A stretch of DNA of 64,000 nucleotides from Blastomussa wellsi (taxonomy: Eukaryota > Cnidaria > Anthozoa > Scleractinia > Plerogyridae), in the NCBI GenBank assembly GCA_947652115.1, contig OX393572.1, positions 3,997,017-4,061,016 on the forward strand. Direction: 5' to 3'. Positions 22,508 through 34,600 of the stretch are shown piece by piece (position 1 is the stretch's first letter; every line of letters starts with the position of its first letter). Below the pieces are notes generated by a model, which was given only the letters and a program-made list of their open reading frames with translations, had not been told where the DNA came from and did no database searches. Both the position numbers and the translations under genes were made by a program.

Positions 22508-25500
22508 ATGAACGAGCAATTTGTACAAAATCGTTCGGACGCGATGCTCATTAACCTGAAGATTGACAAGACAGCTAAAGAGAAAAGCTGTGAAGTCACA
22601 GTGAGCAGAGAAAGCAGTTTCAGCAGTGTTGAGCTGGCCGCGTCGAATTCGGTTAGTCGCGAGAGCAGTTTTTCGAGCGCTGCAAGCAGCAGTGGAAGTG
22701 GTATTTTCGAGTTAGATTCCCCACGGCCGCCTTCTAGATCAAATTCGCGCAGGTCCAACGAAGATCCCAGCGAAAGGCAACTAATCTCGAGCGTCACCGA
22801 TCAGCAGTATCAAAGATTGCACAACGCACGGGCGAGATTTCGCAAAGCCAGGCAGGCACCTTCTAGTGGATCATCCTCCACAGAAGCGTTTCACACTCCA
22901 CCTGAAAACACACGACCTATGACGAAACTCAAGAGGCCTGAAGTCCACGGGCGAAGTGCTTCGGAGCCCGAAGTTTTGTCTACGATTGCGAATCAATCGA
23001 AGCTCTCCTCTAGCCCTGCCGGCTTGGTCATCTCAGCACCACCGGTAAAGAGTTTTATAGAATATCGTCTGCGTGCTCGTTCTTTCACTGGAGAGGAGGA
23101 CAGGGAAGGAGACAGAATCCTTCAAGATTTCTCTCGCTCACACTTGCAAGTCCCAGACAGTGGCAACGAAAGCATGATGCGATCTGTCCCTAAAAGCCGT
23201 CAAGGAGAGTTGCAAGGCAAAATAGACAAGGTATTTAACGCTTGCTCATGATATCTTCTCAGTTAAGTATTTAAAATTGTCTTCTATTTCAGTTGTGCGG
23301 AATTTAGAAAATTATATCCTGTACATTACTCTGGTATTACTGAATGATGCAAACAAATAATGTTTGTAAAACTACATTTCAGGCTACTTAGTTCAATCGG
23401 ATTGTTAAGTTATGGAATTTAATTTACACAGTTGCTCTCTTCTGTTTTTCTAGAGAGTCTGCATGGAGGTGTTGGATTCTCAGTTATCAGTAAATTTAGG
23501 CTATTTCTCAGCTATCAGTTAATTTTGACAAATCTCAGTTAACGTTCACTTCTCATTTGCTTTTGCTGTATTGAATGTTGGTGACGTTGTCCATCTCATT
23601 AACAATGAACAGTGTCGAGTAGGATCCGATGATTTTTGGTCATTTTCCAGTAACTCTGAACTTTTTTGGAGGTTCAATGCATGCTGTTGATCACCCAGGA
23701 AGAGCTCCAAGCCATCCTCCTTAGAACCTTTTTCTCTAGCAATTAACGGTGTCTCCTTGGCAAACGTTCATTGTGAAGGTTGCAGCTATATTGGTATTTT
23801 AATTGGTGTCAGTGCGCACGCGCACATCTAGTATAATTGCCGTAGGTCACATAACTCGCAATGAATAATGGGATACCTAGTCTCTCATATTGCCGATTTT
23901 TGAGAGAGACGACGACAGGTGAAACGCGATCCCCTAAAAACAACTGCGTGAAAGGCTGTGGGATACCCTGCTACCAGGCAATCAAGTCGAAGCCACTATG
24001 CTGTCAAGGGACCCTGAGTTATCAAAGACGAAGAGACTGCCAGTCTCAACTTCCGTTTAATACGTACGACACGAATAAAAGAACTTGCTTTGCCCAACCT
24101 TTGATTCGAATCAAAAGTGAGGCAAATTTAGATAACTATCTTTGACACGAATAGAATAGTCCTTTCTCAAAGTCATTAATAATTCATTACGTTAAAACAA
24201 AGGAAATCAGAACCGTAACCATGATTTGGAAATGTGATCTTAATTAGCATATATTTTTACAATTTTATTTCTTCGTTTTCTCCGTAGTTTTAGTTTCGAT
24301 TGAGATGATATATCAAAAACTAAAGACAGTGTTTCATGACATTTCCAACACCTCGAAGTTCGTCAAAAATACTCCGCTGCGCGTCGTATTTTCAACTCTC
24401 TTCTCGGTGTTTGGAAATGCGATGAAAAACTGTCTCTCGTGTTTGATATATTACTTGACATCTCCTTTGCTAGGGATTTGACTTGCGTCAAAGTTATCGC
24501 ACGTACCTGGCAGATTTGACTCGGGTCAGTCGCCTTTGCACAACACATACACATTTCATGCACTGTAGCTTTGACATACCTTTGATTAACGTCAAAGGCG
24601 TAGTATCTTTAGCCAACATCATGGACGGCCCTTGAGGGAATTGCCTGCTTTGACGGGCCGGTATGGAAAAGGTTTAGCAAAGACGGCTTTTTACCAACCT
24701 CGTTCCCAGGGTCTCTCATCTTCCCGCCCTCCCGGAGAGGAAAGAAGAGAGACCCTGGGAACAAGGTTGGGCCTTCACCACATTTGGCCAAGGTTAAAGG
24801 TATGTCACAAAGCCACACTACGTGTGCATGATATACACGGACACCAAATTGGGTATACAGAGACGGGTGTCGACATTATGGAGGTGTCCGGACTAAGGTG
24901 GAGGTTAATATGTGAATTTCCGGGACGCTTACCGTAGAAACCGGAGATTCTGGTAGGAAAATTAGATGGTTCACATCATTCAGTTTTGAATATTTTGCAA
25001 ATCATGGGCTACTGGTTAGGGTAATAGGCCAGTTGTATTCCTTTCAATCTTCTCGGTGAATTTGGATAAGTTTTAAGCTTTTTCCTAAAGCCGGCAACTG
25101 GGGATCAGTTTAAGCTTAGCTCCCACTAGCGACATAAAGATCATAATCTCGAACATACCGATTTTTAGTGCGGCGTTTCCACTAGAGCATAAGAAGCTTA
25201 TGTTTATGTCTCTGTTTATGATTATGATTATTATTGTGTCGCTAGTAGGAACTAAGCTAAATATTTTCGCGTGAAATTTCTACACGGATGATAAACCCTT
25301 ATGCATGGTTTCACTGAGATGGAATGAAATGTCCATAAAGCTTAGTTCCACTAGCGACATAAGTACCATAATCATAAACATAAACATAAGCTTGTTATGT
25401 TCTAGTGGGAACAGCCGCATTAAAAACTTAACGAGGGAGGTGAATAGGTTTGCGGATCAACGGATTTAGCCTTAAAAAGCACACGGATTGCGGATTTCAG

Positions 25501-28500
25501 CGAAAAATTGAGCGGATTCGCGGATTTCGAAATTGCAGTGGATCACGGATTAGCTGATAATTTTAGCTCGGATTCCGGACTCGGCATGCCATGAAGTTCG
25601 GATCGTTGCATTGGCATATCTTCAGACCCAAACCACCGCTTTACATTAGAACTGCCACAAAAAGAAGCAAAAAGACAAAGCCTCTTTAAAAATTGCCATC
25701 AAAAACAACGTCTGCTGTCCTTTTGGTGAAACTGTTACAAAGAAAGTTTTCAAGGAATGTGGATGTGGATTTGAACGAAAATAATGGCGGATTGACGGAT
25801 TTGTCCAAAAAATAGCACGGATTAGCGGATTCGCGTTCCCCTATTCACCCCCCTCCTTAAAGAACGGTACTGCAAGCTGGACGCCATCTTGAAATGAACC
25901 CGCCCCTTCCTCGTCTCCAGGCGCCGGTCGGTCAAGGCGGGAAAAATCAGGCACAACGCCACGCGAACCGCGCAAAATCAATCCCAAAACACAAAGCGCG
26001 CCTAGTATGACCAAGGAGCGACGCCTGGGGACGAGGCAGAACCCACCCGATAGTACTCGTCGTAGGCGTTAAAGGCCATTTCCAGTCCGTACAGCGCAAT
26101 CTCCGCTTGCAATGTTTATCAAGCCTCACACGACGAAATGTAAACAAACCAAAATAAAAATTAGGGGTAAAAACTTACCTTTTTAGTCATTAGTAACATT
26201 CGATATCCTTTCAAAACAATAATAAAGAGTAGACGAACCTCGACGATATTGTAAACCGACGTTTCAGCTCATTGCAAACTCCCAAACAAAAACGACCCGT
26301 AAAGGCGGACTTCACGTACGCAGTTGCCGAAGTGTAACGTATAAACGAATTCAAAACAGGAATGCAAACAAATCCCGAGACTGCGCAGTACGGACTGGAA
26401 ATGGCCTTTAATTGGCCAAAACACAATAACCCCGTTGCGTCATTATGTTTATGATTTTTGCGTTCCCTCTACAAATAAAAGCAACAAAGTCATAGACACA
26501 GACATAATCATAATCATCAGAAAATGATCGACCATTTTCTGATGATTATGATTATGCCGATCATAAGGGCGCTTATATATGATTGTTGACGTTCAGCGAC
26601 ATGACAGCGTTATGTTCGTGCTTGTGATTACATATGATCCTTATGTCGTTAGTGGGAACTAAGCCTTCCTATCAGTAGGAACTCTGTTATCCGACCAAGA
26701 GAATATGAACTAGAGCGTATTCTTTTGATCCGACTTGTAAGTGTTCTTATTCTTCGAAGCCTGGTCGGACGGATCATGCTCAATGTTGCTTCAAGAGCGC
26801 TTTCTACCTCTTCTTCAGTGTCATTGTCAGGCGCTAGAGATCGTGGGGTTCTGGCATGAGAAATATACTTCCGCCATTTTGTTGTATCATAAAAATTCAC
26901 ATGCTCTGTAAACTTGGCTTAACACACACACACACCACTACAAACAAATATCATTAACAACAAGTCGAGGCCGCTGATTCGGGTAAAATAAAACGTGCTG
27001 GCTAAACATACTAAAAACTTAACACGAAAAATACGCTTGAACGTTTCTCAATCCAGGAAATAAGTGATGTCTAGCCTGGTCATGGGTAAAAGATATTTAT
27101 CCCATTCCCATTTTTTGGCATTCGTTTCCAATCCCCAGTGACCAAATCCCAGTCCCAGTCACCCAAATCCCATTTTCCCATTGCAAAAACAGGCCAATCC
27201 CAGTTCCCATTTTACCCCCTTCAGGACCCTCTATAATACATGGCTTAGGCTTCTTCATTTGCTTTACAAGCATTTGAATTACAAGCATTTTAGGCATCCT
27301 ACTGATGAATGGTTATGGCAATTAGATATTTATTACAGGGGCCAACATTGAGATTGTGGTCTGTCGCCTTTGAATTATGATACAGGTTTTATACGACGCG
27401 GATGAAGACAACGAGAGACGCACAATCGACCTGTCGACTTTTTATCGCGTTTTCTTTTCTCTCGAACTTAAACGCTTCTTGGACTGCTTGGCTCACAATT
27501 GCATCGGTAACTTCTTCATAGAAATGTTTTCTACCCATCTTCAGCGAATTTTGACAAGAGTAAAGCTGACCAAAAACAATAAAACACGCTTTTTCTATGT
27601 TTTATACTCCGATAAAACATGGGTTTTTGACCAATCAGAGCGCGCGCAGGCTCTTATCTATATTATAATCTTCCATAATCAACATGAATTTCCAGAAAGA
27701 GCAAGCTTGTTACCACAGCAGAAAGTCTCTGCACTCTGGACAAATTTGTTCGTCATTAATTAATTTTTGCGAATCAATTTTGTTTCTTTCTAGCATCAGA
27801 ATTTGAGGACACCCAACTTAGAAAAGGACTTCGAATTATTAAAGAAGGTGAGAATCTTCTAGATTATTAAAATTAACACACCAATATAAAATATGATTAA
27901 ACTTTGCGACTATAGAGTCTTCGTGAAAGATAGGCCCGCAATAGGTACAATATACGCCTGTCTTATTGTATTAGAAAGATTTTAACTTTAATCATGTAGA
28001 CTTCAGTTGCGAAGATCTGTTGCAAGTTACTGTTTAATCGCTTTGTTCCTTAATTATGCAATATAATGACAACATTTGAGTCTATTCGTTTTTTTTCTTT
28101 TTGTCATATAGATTTCAATATCGACCACGTTTTGATACCCGAGACGTTACATGTCAGGTTTAGCGACCTATCCGTGGATATAGGTATTTCTTTACCACTT
28201 TTTAAAATAAAAACTCTTCACGTTTTCTCTCAACTTTTGTTTATAACAGGAAAGAGATGATTTGCAGAAGGAGCGTGACAATCTTAGACATGAGTGTGAC
28301 CGCTTACAGTGCGAGCGTGATGCGATGCAGCTCGAGCGTGACACGCTTTTACGAGAGAAAGGAAAGTTACAGGCCGAACTGAATAACAGAAACGACGTTA
28401 TACACCACCTTCAAGATCACGTGGTACGTGACGTAAGTCTGATCGCTATAGAGTCAGAAAAAGGAGTTTCGAAGTTTGGAATTCAACTTTTGGAACTTAG

Positions 28501-28947
28501 GAGTTTTTAATTTTGGGAACAGCTTTAAACTTCAAATAAACAAGTTTATGTATTTAATTTATTCAAAACCGGCCTCATTCCTCATAGTTTCGAAAATATG
28601 TTTTCACTGAAAAACCAAGTGCATTATTATGAAACAAGAATTTCGGGGCAAAATAGAGTTGAAATTTGTGTGAGGTCGCGTTATTTCATGTTTTGAGCGT
28701 GGCTTCTAGGCTAAGTATTGCATCGAAGTGCAGATGTATCCGATAACATCAATCTCTTAAATAATCACTTTAATATTAAATGGTGCATTTCATATTTCCC
28801 TTTCAGACAATGTCAGTTAGTTCACTGGTTGTCAAAGATGATGCCAAATCTTTGTCCATGAAACAAAGGTCAAAGTCCGAAATCCGTCGACCAGCATTCT
28901 ATTTCCCGGATGAGATAACAAAGACAAACGCTTACACCTGTCTATAA
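22508..28947 (+). CDS. Serine-rich coiled-coil protein of unknown function, 4 exons
   Basis: Exons 22508-23230, 27794-27847, 28250-28432 and 28807-28947 (stop TAA), all phase 0, give about 366 residues. The first exon encodes a low-complexity, probably disordered segment with a repeated SRESSFSS motif (twice) and candidate basophilic-kinase or 14-3-3 sites such as GRSASEPE and RARSFTGEED. Exon 3 encodes a heptad-rich coiled coil of very regular ERD-type repeats (ERDDLQKERDNLRHECDRLQ, then CERDAMQLERDTLLREKGKL). The last exon is a short tail with RSKSEIRRPAF, ending in TCL. The start is the first ATG after in-frame stops upstream at about 22475. No enzyme, membrane or signal segment is visible. 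The composition suggests a cytoskeletal or adaptor scaffold, but I do not recognise the family. Poly(A)-type signals occur near 29424 and 29668. Confidence 0.72.
24694..24770. mobile_element. Palindromic repeat, second member of the 1677-1772 family
   Basis: Arms ccaacctcgttcccagggtc and gaccctgggaacaaggttgg around a g/c-rich hairpin; nearly perfect. Confidence 0.8.
25111..25261. mobile_element. MITE with agcttagctcccactagcga ends
   Basis: Terminal repeats tagctcccactagcgacataa and gtcgctagtaggaactaagct, with an internal run of cat/tat motifs (cataatc, gattatgatt). Confidence 0.75.
25340..26667. mobile_element. Composite 1.3-kb element with the same termini and nested insertions
   Basis: Left end aagcttagttccactagcga, right end tcgttagtgggaactaagcc. 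Inside: a second element with ends gagggaggtgaatagg / cctattcacccccctc (about 25435-25858) that contains dispersed repeat B, and a palindromic piece with cctcgtctccaggcg / cgcctggggacgagg ends (about 25911-26035; related sequence at 5538-5660). Confidence 0.6.
27085..27235. repeat. Degenerate minisatellite of cccagt/cccatt units
   Basis: Repeated tcccattcccatttt, aatcccagtcccagtcaccc and aatcccagttcccatttta; unit 6-12 bp, irregular. Confidence 0.6.
27228..27690 (-). mobile_element. Transposon relic C copy 1 with a short ORF
   Basis: On the minus strand the order is ccatgttttatcggagtata, gcgtgttttattgtttttgg, a short ORF from ATG 27538 to a stop near 27388 (MGRKHFYEEVTDAIV...FKFERKE), then agaagcctaagccatgtatt. 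The same order occurs on the plus strand at 52262-52735. Confidence 0.65.
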
Positions 28948-29744
28948 ACATAGTTTAGTTCCTTTTCGCACTAAGATAAAAGATTGCAAAGCAATGTTTA
29001 CTGTTTAAAGCGCTGAGAGGATTTTTCAAAGAAATGTGCTGTTATCCAGCCAAAAAAGACGAAGTACTCGGGATTGAATTGGTGATGGAAAATGTATAAT
29101 CGACAACTGACCGCATCCTAAACTAATTGTAACTGAATTCGCTTAAAATGTAATCGATCGACAGCCTTCATATAACTTGGAGTGAGGGACACTTTCTTCT
29201 GTTTAGAATTCGCCTTTCTCCCCATTCAGAACTTTGTTTATGCGTGTGTGATGTTATTCATCGGTACTAAATATGCCTTCAGACGGATTACGCTGAAATG
29301 GAAATGGTTGCACACATTGCAGACCTATGAAAAGTCTTGCATGCGTCAACTGTTACTTCAGAGAATACCAAGACAAATCGCAATTGAAGATTTTCTTTCT
29401 TCTTGCAAACTGTCTATATAGCAATAAATTGACTATTATAAATGTAAATGAAATATTGATTACTTTGAGAATTTAATGGTTACAGACTAAATAAGTCTTT
29501 AATTTTTGAATGGCTTCTCAGCCTCCTATATCACAACGAAAATTATATGATCGGACGGAACATTAAGTGGCATATTATGCCTTCTACACAAGATGGACTA
29601 GTTTGTACATCCACTTAAAACGGGATATTACAGTATAAATGCAATGTAACCACTTGTACGATGCTAAAAATAAAAACTTTTATACTGTAACACACCGATG
29701 ACTGGTTGAGTACCATCTAGGCTGAAGGGCAATTCTCTTCTTGC

Positions 29745-29897
29745 ACAATAACATAATACACCGCTTCTACCCCCCAAAAAATTTGCATAGGCATTGTTTT
29801 AGATTTCCCTTGGGACATCTTCATGTCCCAGGAGAAATTACAAACAATGATTATGTAATTTTTTTTTGGGGGGGGGGGGTAAAAGAGGTGTATTATG
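29745..29897. mobile_element. Palindromic MITE, family D copy 1
   Basis: Arms cataatacaccgcttctacc and taaaagaggtgtattatg; inner tttgcataggcattgtttta. The second member is at 51017-51138. Confidence 0.75.
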
Positions 29898-30121
29898 GGA
29901 TTTGTGCAAGTAGAGAATGAAAGGAAAGATTGAAGGGGAATGTTTGCTTTTTCGATTGTATGCTTTCTTTACGTAGCTTTGCACCTTACTAAGAATTACC
30001 TCGTTACAATGCCACATTCTCCGTTTTTCCCCTTAATTCAACTGTTTACGTACTGAAAGGGAGAAATGACCATCGTAGTGCATTTCTAATTTAAGCAATT
30101 GGAATAAAGAAGCCTGAAAAT

Positions 30122-30185
30122 GGCTTCAAGAGGATTAGACCTCCGCGATACCGGTGCGATGCTCTACCAACTGAGCTACGAAGCC
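30122..30185 (-). tRNA. tRNA-like sequence with deleted T arm (probable pseudogene or SINE head)
   Basis: On the minus strand: acceptor ggcttc pairs with gaagcc, and the D arm is gctcagttggtagagc. The total is only 64 nt; the T arm is missing most of its stem and loop, and the base before the putative anticodon is not T. Not a functional tRNA as read. Confidence 0.5.
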
Positions 30186-30924
30186 ACACATTGGGAGCGA
30201 CATCAATTTATTGAGTTCATATTTTCCCATGAGGAATGTATCAAAGTACTGGTCCTGCAGACTAGCTGCTCTAGTTAAAATATTGGCCAATAAATTTTGC
30301 CCTTTTGCTATAGTACTACCAGCCTTGCAATCAATTTGGTTTTATAACACTTAGAGAAGTCCAGTACGAGCATTTCTTGATCGAGAGATCCGGCAATAAC
30401 AAGCCAAGCAGTTTTATACTTCGTTACGTGGTCTCCTGTATCCAAACGTGGTACATATGTTTTACCTCTGTGACTTTCCCTCTGTGACTTCCTGTTATCC
30501 CACAGGCGGCCCAAGCTCACGGTGATTTTAAAAAATTAACGTCACTGGTCCAGGAACACCACCAGTTCGCGTTACTCCCCGAATACGCTTCAAAAAGGAT
30601 TGAGGCGCCGCGCGGGCAAACAAAACGGAAGTCAATTTTATACCTTTTGAAACAAAAATCGTAGAGTTCCCATACAAACCCTTGTAAAATCGCTTCTTTA
30701 TAACACACGACACCACTTGAAGGCAAGATTTACGTTAATTATTAAAACTCATTTCATCGTGATTTTGGGCTGCCTATTGTTACCCATATTTGGTTTCCGT
30801 TGTAATTCTCATTGCTTCACTCTGATCAGCTCCGAGTATTCCTCCTTCCTTTCCCATATTCAAATCGCCTCACACTGTCTTTCCATAATTCCCTCAATTC
30901 TTCCCCCGCTTGAAAGACTTTCGA

Positions 30925-31083
30925 AATACGCCCTTTGCACGACACATGGTACAAAATAACACCCTGCTGGTGAGCAAGCTACGCGCTGGGACATCCAAAA
31001 CAAAGCGACTTCATGTCCCAGAGCGTAACTTGCTCACCAGCGACGTGTTGTTTTGTACCATGTGACTGGTTCGTGCAAAGGGC
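30925..31083. mobile_element. Palindromic MITE upstream of WDHD1
   Basis: Arms gccctttgcacgacacatgg and catgtgactggttcgtgcaaagggc; inner gctggtgagcaagctacgcg and its complement. Confidence 0.8.
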
Positions 31084-31622
31084 CTATTCGAAGGATGTAG
31101 CTGTTCACTGAGGTTTTTCGAGTTTTGATGAATGACTGCCACGTGCCACTTTAATAGCTCGCGTAACTGGCGGGATTGGCGGGTGCGGGTGTGACTTAAC
31201 GGCGGGCACTCGGTCGCGAGATCCCGCCAGCTACGCAGGCTAGTACCACTCGGTTTTAAATTTTCGCGCGCAAATTTCAACCAATCCGAGAAGCGATCGC
31301 GATCCATCTTACGATGGGGAGGCAGGGATGCGGGGTGGTTGAAAGGAAAAATACCTGGTGTGTACAAAGGTACGACCCAGATGAAATTAAAGTGTACCAT
31401 CGTTAATGAGATGTTTCAATAAAAATGACTTTCCCTTTAATAATTGTCTAGATTTGCGTGAATGTGTGGAGAATTGAACGGAGGAAAACTGGACCGAGCT
31501 ATACCAGAGTTCCAATGGGTCCACTACGTGGCGGGAAAGTTCTTCGATCGAACGCGGTAAAAGTTAGAAATCGAAGAAAACATTGCTCGATTTCACTTCT
31601 CTGGGTCCTTTAAATATCCAAA
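31084..31622 (+). promoter_or_regulatory. WDHD1 5' flank / promoter region
   Basis: Moderately GC-rich stretch with several cgcg sites and ccaatc near 31272-31277, directly before the WDHD1 start. No TATA box at a convincing distance. The assignment is positional. Confidence 0.35.
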
Positions 31623-34600
31623 ATGCCGGCTGATCGTAAACCAGTGAGGTTTGCTCACAGTGAGGGACACACAGATGTCTGCTACGACGAGAACGGCGAG
31701 TAAGTGGAGCGAATATTTTGTTCATGTTCAATAGCGCGCGTGTGGATGTTGTGAAGTTTTTCTTCACCTTGACTGACGTACGATCGGACATGTTTATCCA
31801 TCAGTGATCGTGTTGCATCAACATGTCTGATCGTTAATAGCTGGTTCTAATTCAAACATTTTCTACCTGCATTTCGCATGAAGAGCAGTATAAGATCATA
31901 TCGAACATTAAACCCGTGTCTACAAAATGGTCGGCAGCCGGTACAGGTTTTTAAATTACCCACGTCAAGCTTGCGATTAATGAAAATTTTGGATCGTCCA
32001 GCCGAGGCTTAAAGCTTAACTATTCTACTTATCAAATATCTGACTCTGTAAGCTTCAATTCTCTAAAGCACCCATGTTGCGCGCAGTTCATAAACATAAG
32101 CGTACTGAAATCTGCATGTATTAACGAGCTTGTTAATTACAACAATCACTAGTATAAAATGTGTACCAAAAGCTTACATTGAAAAAATTTTTTGTGTGCC
32201 CTACACCAGCAAAAATATCATGCCATTTGCAACAGATAATCATTTTAATGCAAACTTGTTCCAGTGCAGGAATATTAATAAACTTTTATTGCCTACCCCC
32301 CCCCCCCTCCCTCCCTGCCACCACCACTCACTTTTCTTTGTTTTGGACTTCCCAGTACAGGAATTATCATAATAAACTTGCCCCTCCCCCATCCCCCAGC
32401 ATAGTGGATTTGTACCAAAAGGCCTAGTATCCTACACCCATGCATGCGTATGACCCTTTCTATAAAGCTAGATGGCTCAATTTCTTACGATATGAAAATT
32501 TGCCGTTAAAACCGCACTTCAGCAATTCCACTTGACCCCCTTTACACTATAAAGAGAGAGTTGTAAGATCAGACACTGGGGGGGGGGGGGGGTAGGCAAA
32601 GGAGGGGGAGAGGGTTATTAATTAAGCAGCGTTATTAATTAAAGTTTTGGAAAACCAAGTGTAAAGAAAATTTGTTGGTCTAACATTCCATACATGTACT
32701 GTACATGTTGACAACATTATAGGTTATTTCACCATATAATACATGTACACCTGTAAAACAATATATTGCCTTTTCATGCATGTAAATTATTGCATCACTG
32801 GTTTTTATAGTTATCTGTTGACTTGTGGCTCAGATGGGGATGTACGTATATACAAAGATTTTAATGACAGCGATCCAGAATCAGTTAGGGCTGGAGATAA
32901 TGTTACTGTTCTAGTAGTAAAGGTAAGACAAAAGAATCCTTGATTGAAAGGCCTACAAAAATTCAAGGCTAAAACTGCTTTTTACTGAGTCAACCAAAGT
33001 TTTATACAAACTACACTGTGCCATTTATTTTTTCTCACAGAATAAGAAAATAGTGACTGCGTCAGATAATTCTGTACAGGCATTCACTTTCCCAGAGGTA
33101 AATATGATTTTTTGTGAATGTTTAATAATGATAGGACTGCTTTTAATTTTCCTCTTTGTTGAGTAAGGATTATTACAATATTGTAGCTCGTTAGGTGATA
33201 AGAAAAGAATTGATCGGTAACTTTTTAGACTTTGTGAGACAATAGGACTAATTATTTTCAGTGGGCCTCAGACTTTCTTAACTCTGCAAAAGAAATTTAG
33301 AGTTTGAGATGGCATTGGGACAAGTTTTAGACTCAAGATGGCAAGACCAGTGTAATTTCTTTGTAATTCTATGATACTTGTACAGTATTAATTATTAAAG
33401 TGTCATTTACCACATTACTTCGTTTCCTGGATTGACAAAATGTTTTAAGTTGTTCCTATGAAAATGAAAAGGCATTAGACAAAAAACATTTACATGTAGC
33501 TAAACATTAGGTGAGTCTGTGTTTTAACAAAATATTTTTAAATGTTATTTTATATGTTATTTTAATACTAGGGTGCTCCTGATGGTATTCTTACCAGGTT
33601 TACTGCAGCTGTCAATCATCTCTGCTTTAACCAATCAGGAAGAGTTTTGGTAGCAGGCTCAAGGTACGCTTAAAGTGAAAACAGTGGACTAGCTAGAAGC
33701 TGGTTAGAATAATTATTATTTTCTTAACATGTAATTCTCTCCCCTCCCCCAGGTTTCCATTTCGTATCTGATTGTCCACTTATCATTGACCAGTCAGATC
33801 CCAGACAATGTCTTGTCCATACTAGCTTTGTTATGTATAAGTTATGTTGCAGTTCTTTGACACTGTTACTGTTGATATAATTTCATAGCGATTTCAACAT
33901 CAAAGTGGTAACTGTCGCAGATGGAAGCCAAAAGATGCTTAAAGATCACCAGGGCCCAGTCTTGAGTGTAACAATGGATCCTAAAGATCAGTATGTTGTA
34001 AGTACAGCTTGAGAGGAAAATTACATTGATGAGCCTGGTTAACATTCTGAGAGAATAAATGAATTGCTGGTAGCTCCAGGACTCCACACTATTAATTTTC
34101 TGTCGCATACAGTGTGATTTGATCACTTTGTTTAGTTTGCTCGATCTTTGGTAATAAAGATGCCCAAACAGACTGACTCATTTTATCCTCTGTGTTGTGC
34201 AGTGAGCGGAATGGTGGGGGATAATTTCAAGTTGTAATACATTTTTTGAGTCCCAAACTTGAAACACATTTTTTTTGTGCTGTTTTAAAAGTCGTGGTAT
34301 TTCTTTTGTGAGAGAAATGGTCACATGCTGTAATGGTTGGCATGATGAACTCCAAAACCAGGTTTGGGATAACGCCCTGACCAGCAAGTCATTGGGTTTC
34401 TCTCTACCCAGGTATCATTCTCGTCCCCAGAGCCGCTTGTCCCTCTTAGCCAGCTGGGCCTTTGCATGATCAACAAGAGGCTCTGGGGACATGCGATCTA
34501 ACAAAGGGAGTCAAATCAAATCAAATCAACTGCATGTTTTAAACTATCTTTCTGACAACAAAGGGATTTAAAATGGCTGATGTGGTTGGACTCCCTTTGT

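Larger units (their letters stand above)
23231..27793. other. Large first intron of the coiled-coil gene, transposon-rich
   Basis: 4.6 kb. 23250-24690 and 24780-25100 look unique and have no supported exon; the rest holds the elements listed separately at 24694, 25111, 25340 and 27228. Confidence 0.6.

Noticed and set aside
22417..22797. 126-residue minus-strand ORF
   Set aside because: Antisense shadow of the Ser-rich first exon of the coiled-coil gene.
27377..27430. Possible extra exon of the coiled-coil gene (VLYDADEDNERRTIDLS)
   Set aside because: The sequence is the reverse of transposon relic C, which recurs at 52.4 kb; exons 1 and 2 already join in phase without it.
30528..30716. Minus-strand ORF with RIRGVTRTGGVPGPV
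   Set aside because: No recognisable family, no splice support; looks like decayed repeat.
31011..31400. 129-residue minus-strand ORF upstream of WDHD1
   Set aside because: It runs across a palindromic MITE arm and the WDHD1 promoter region; no domain.
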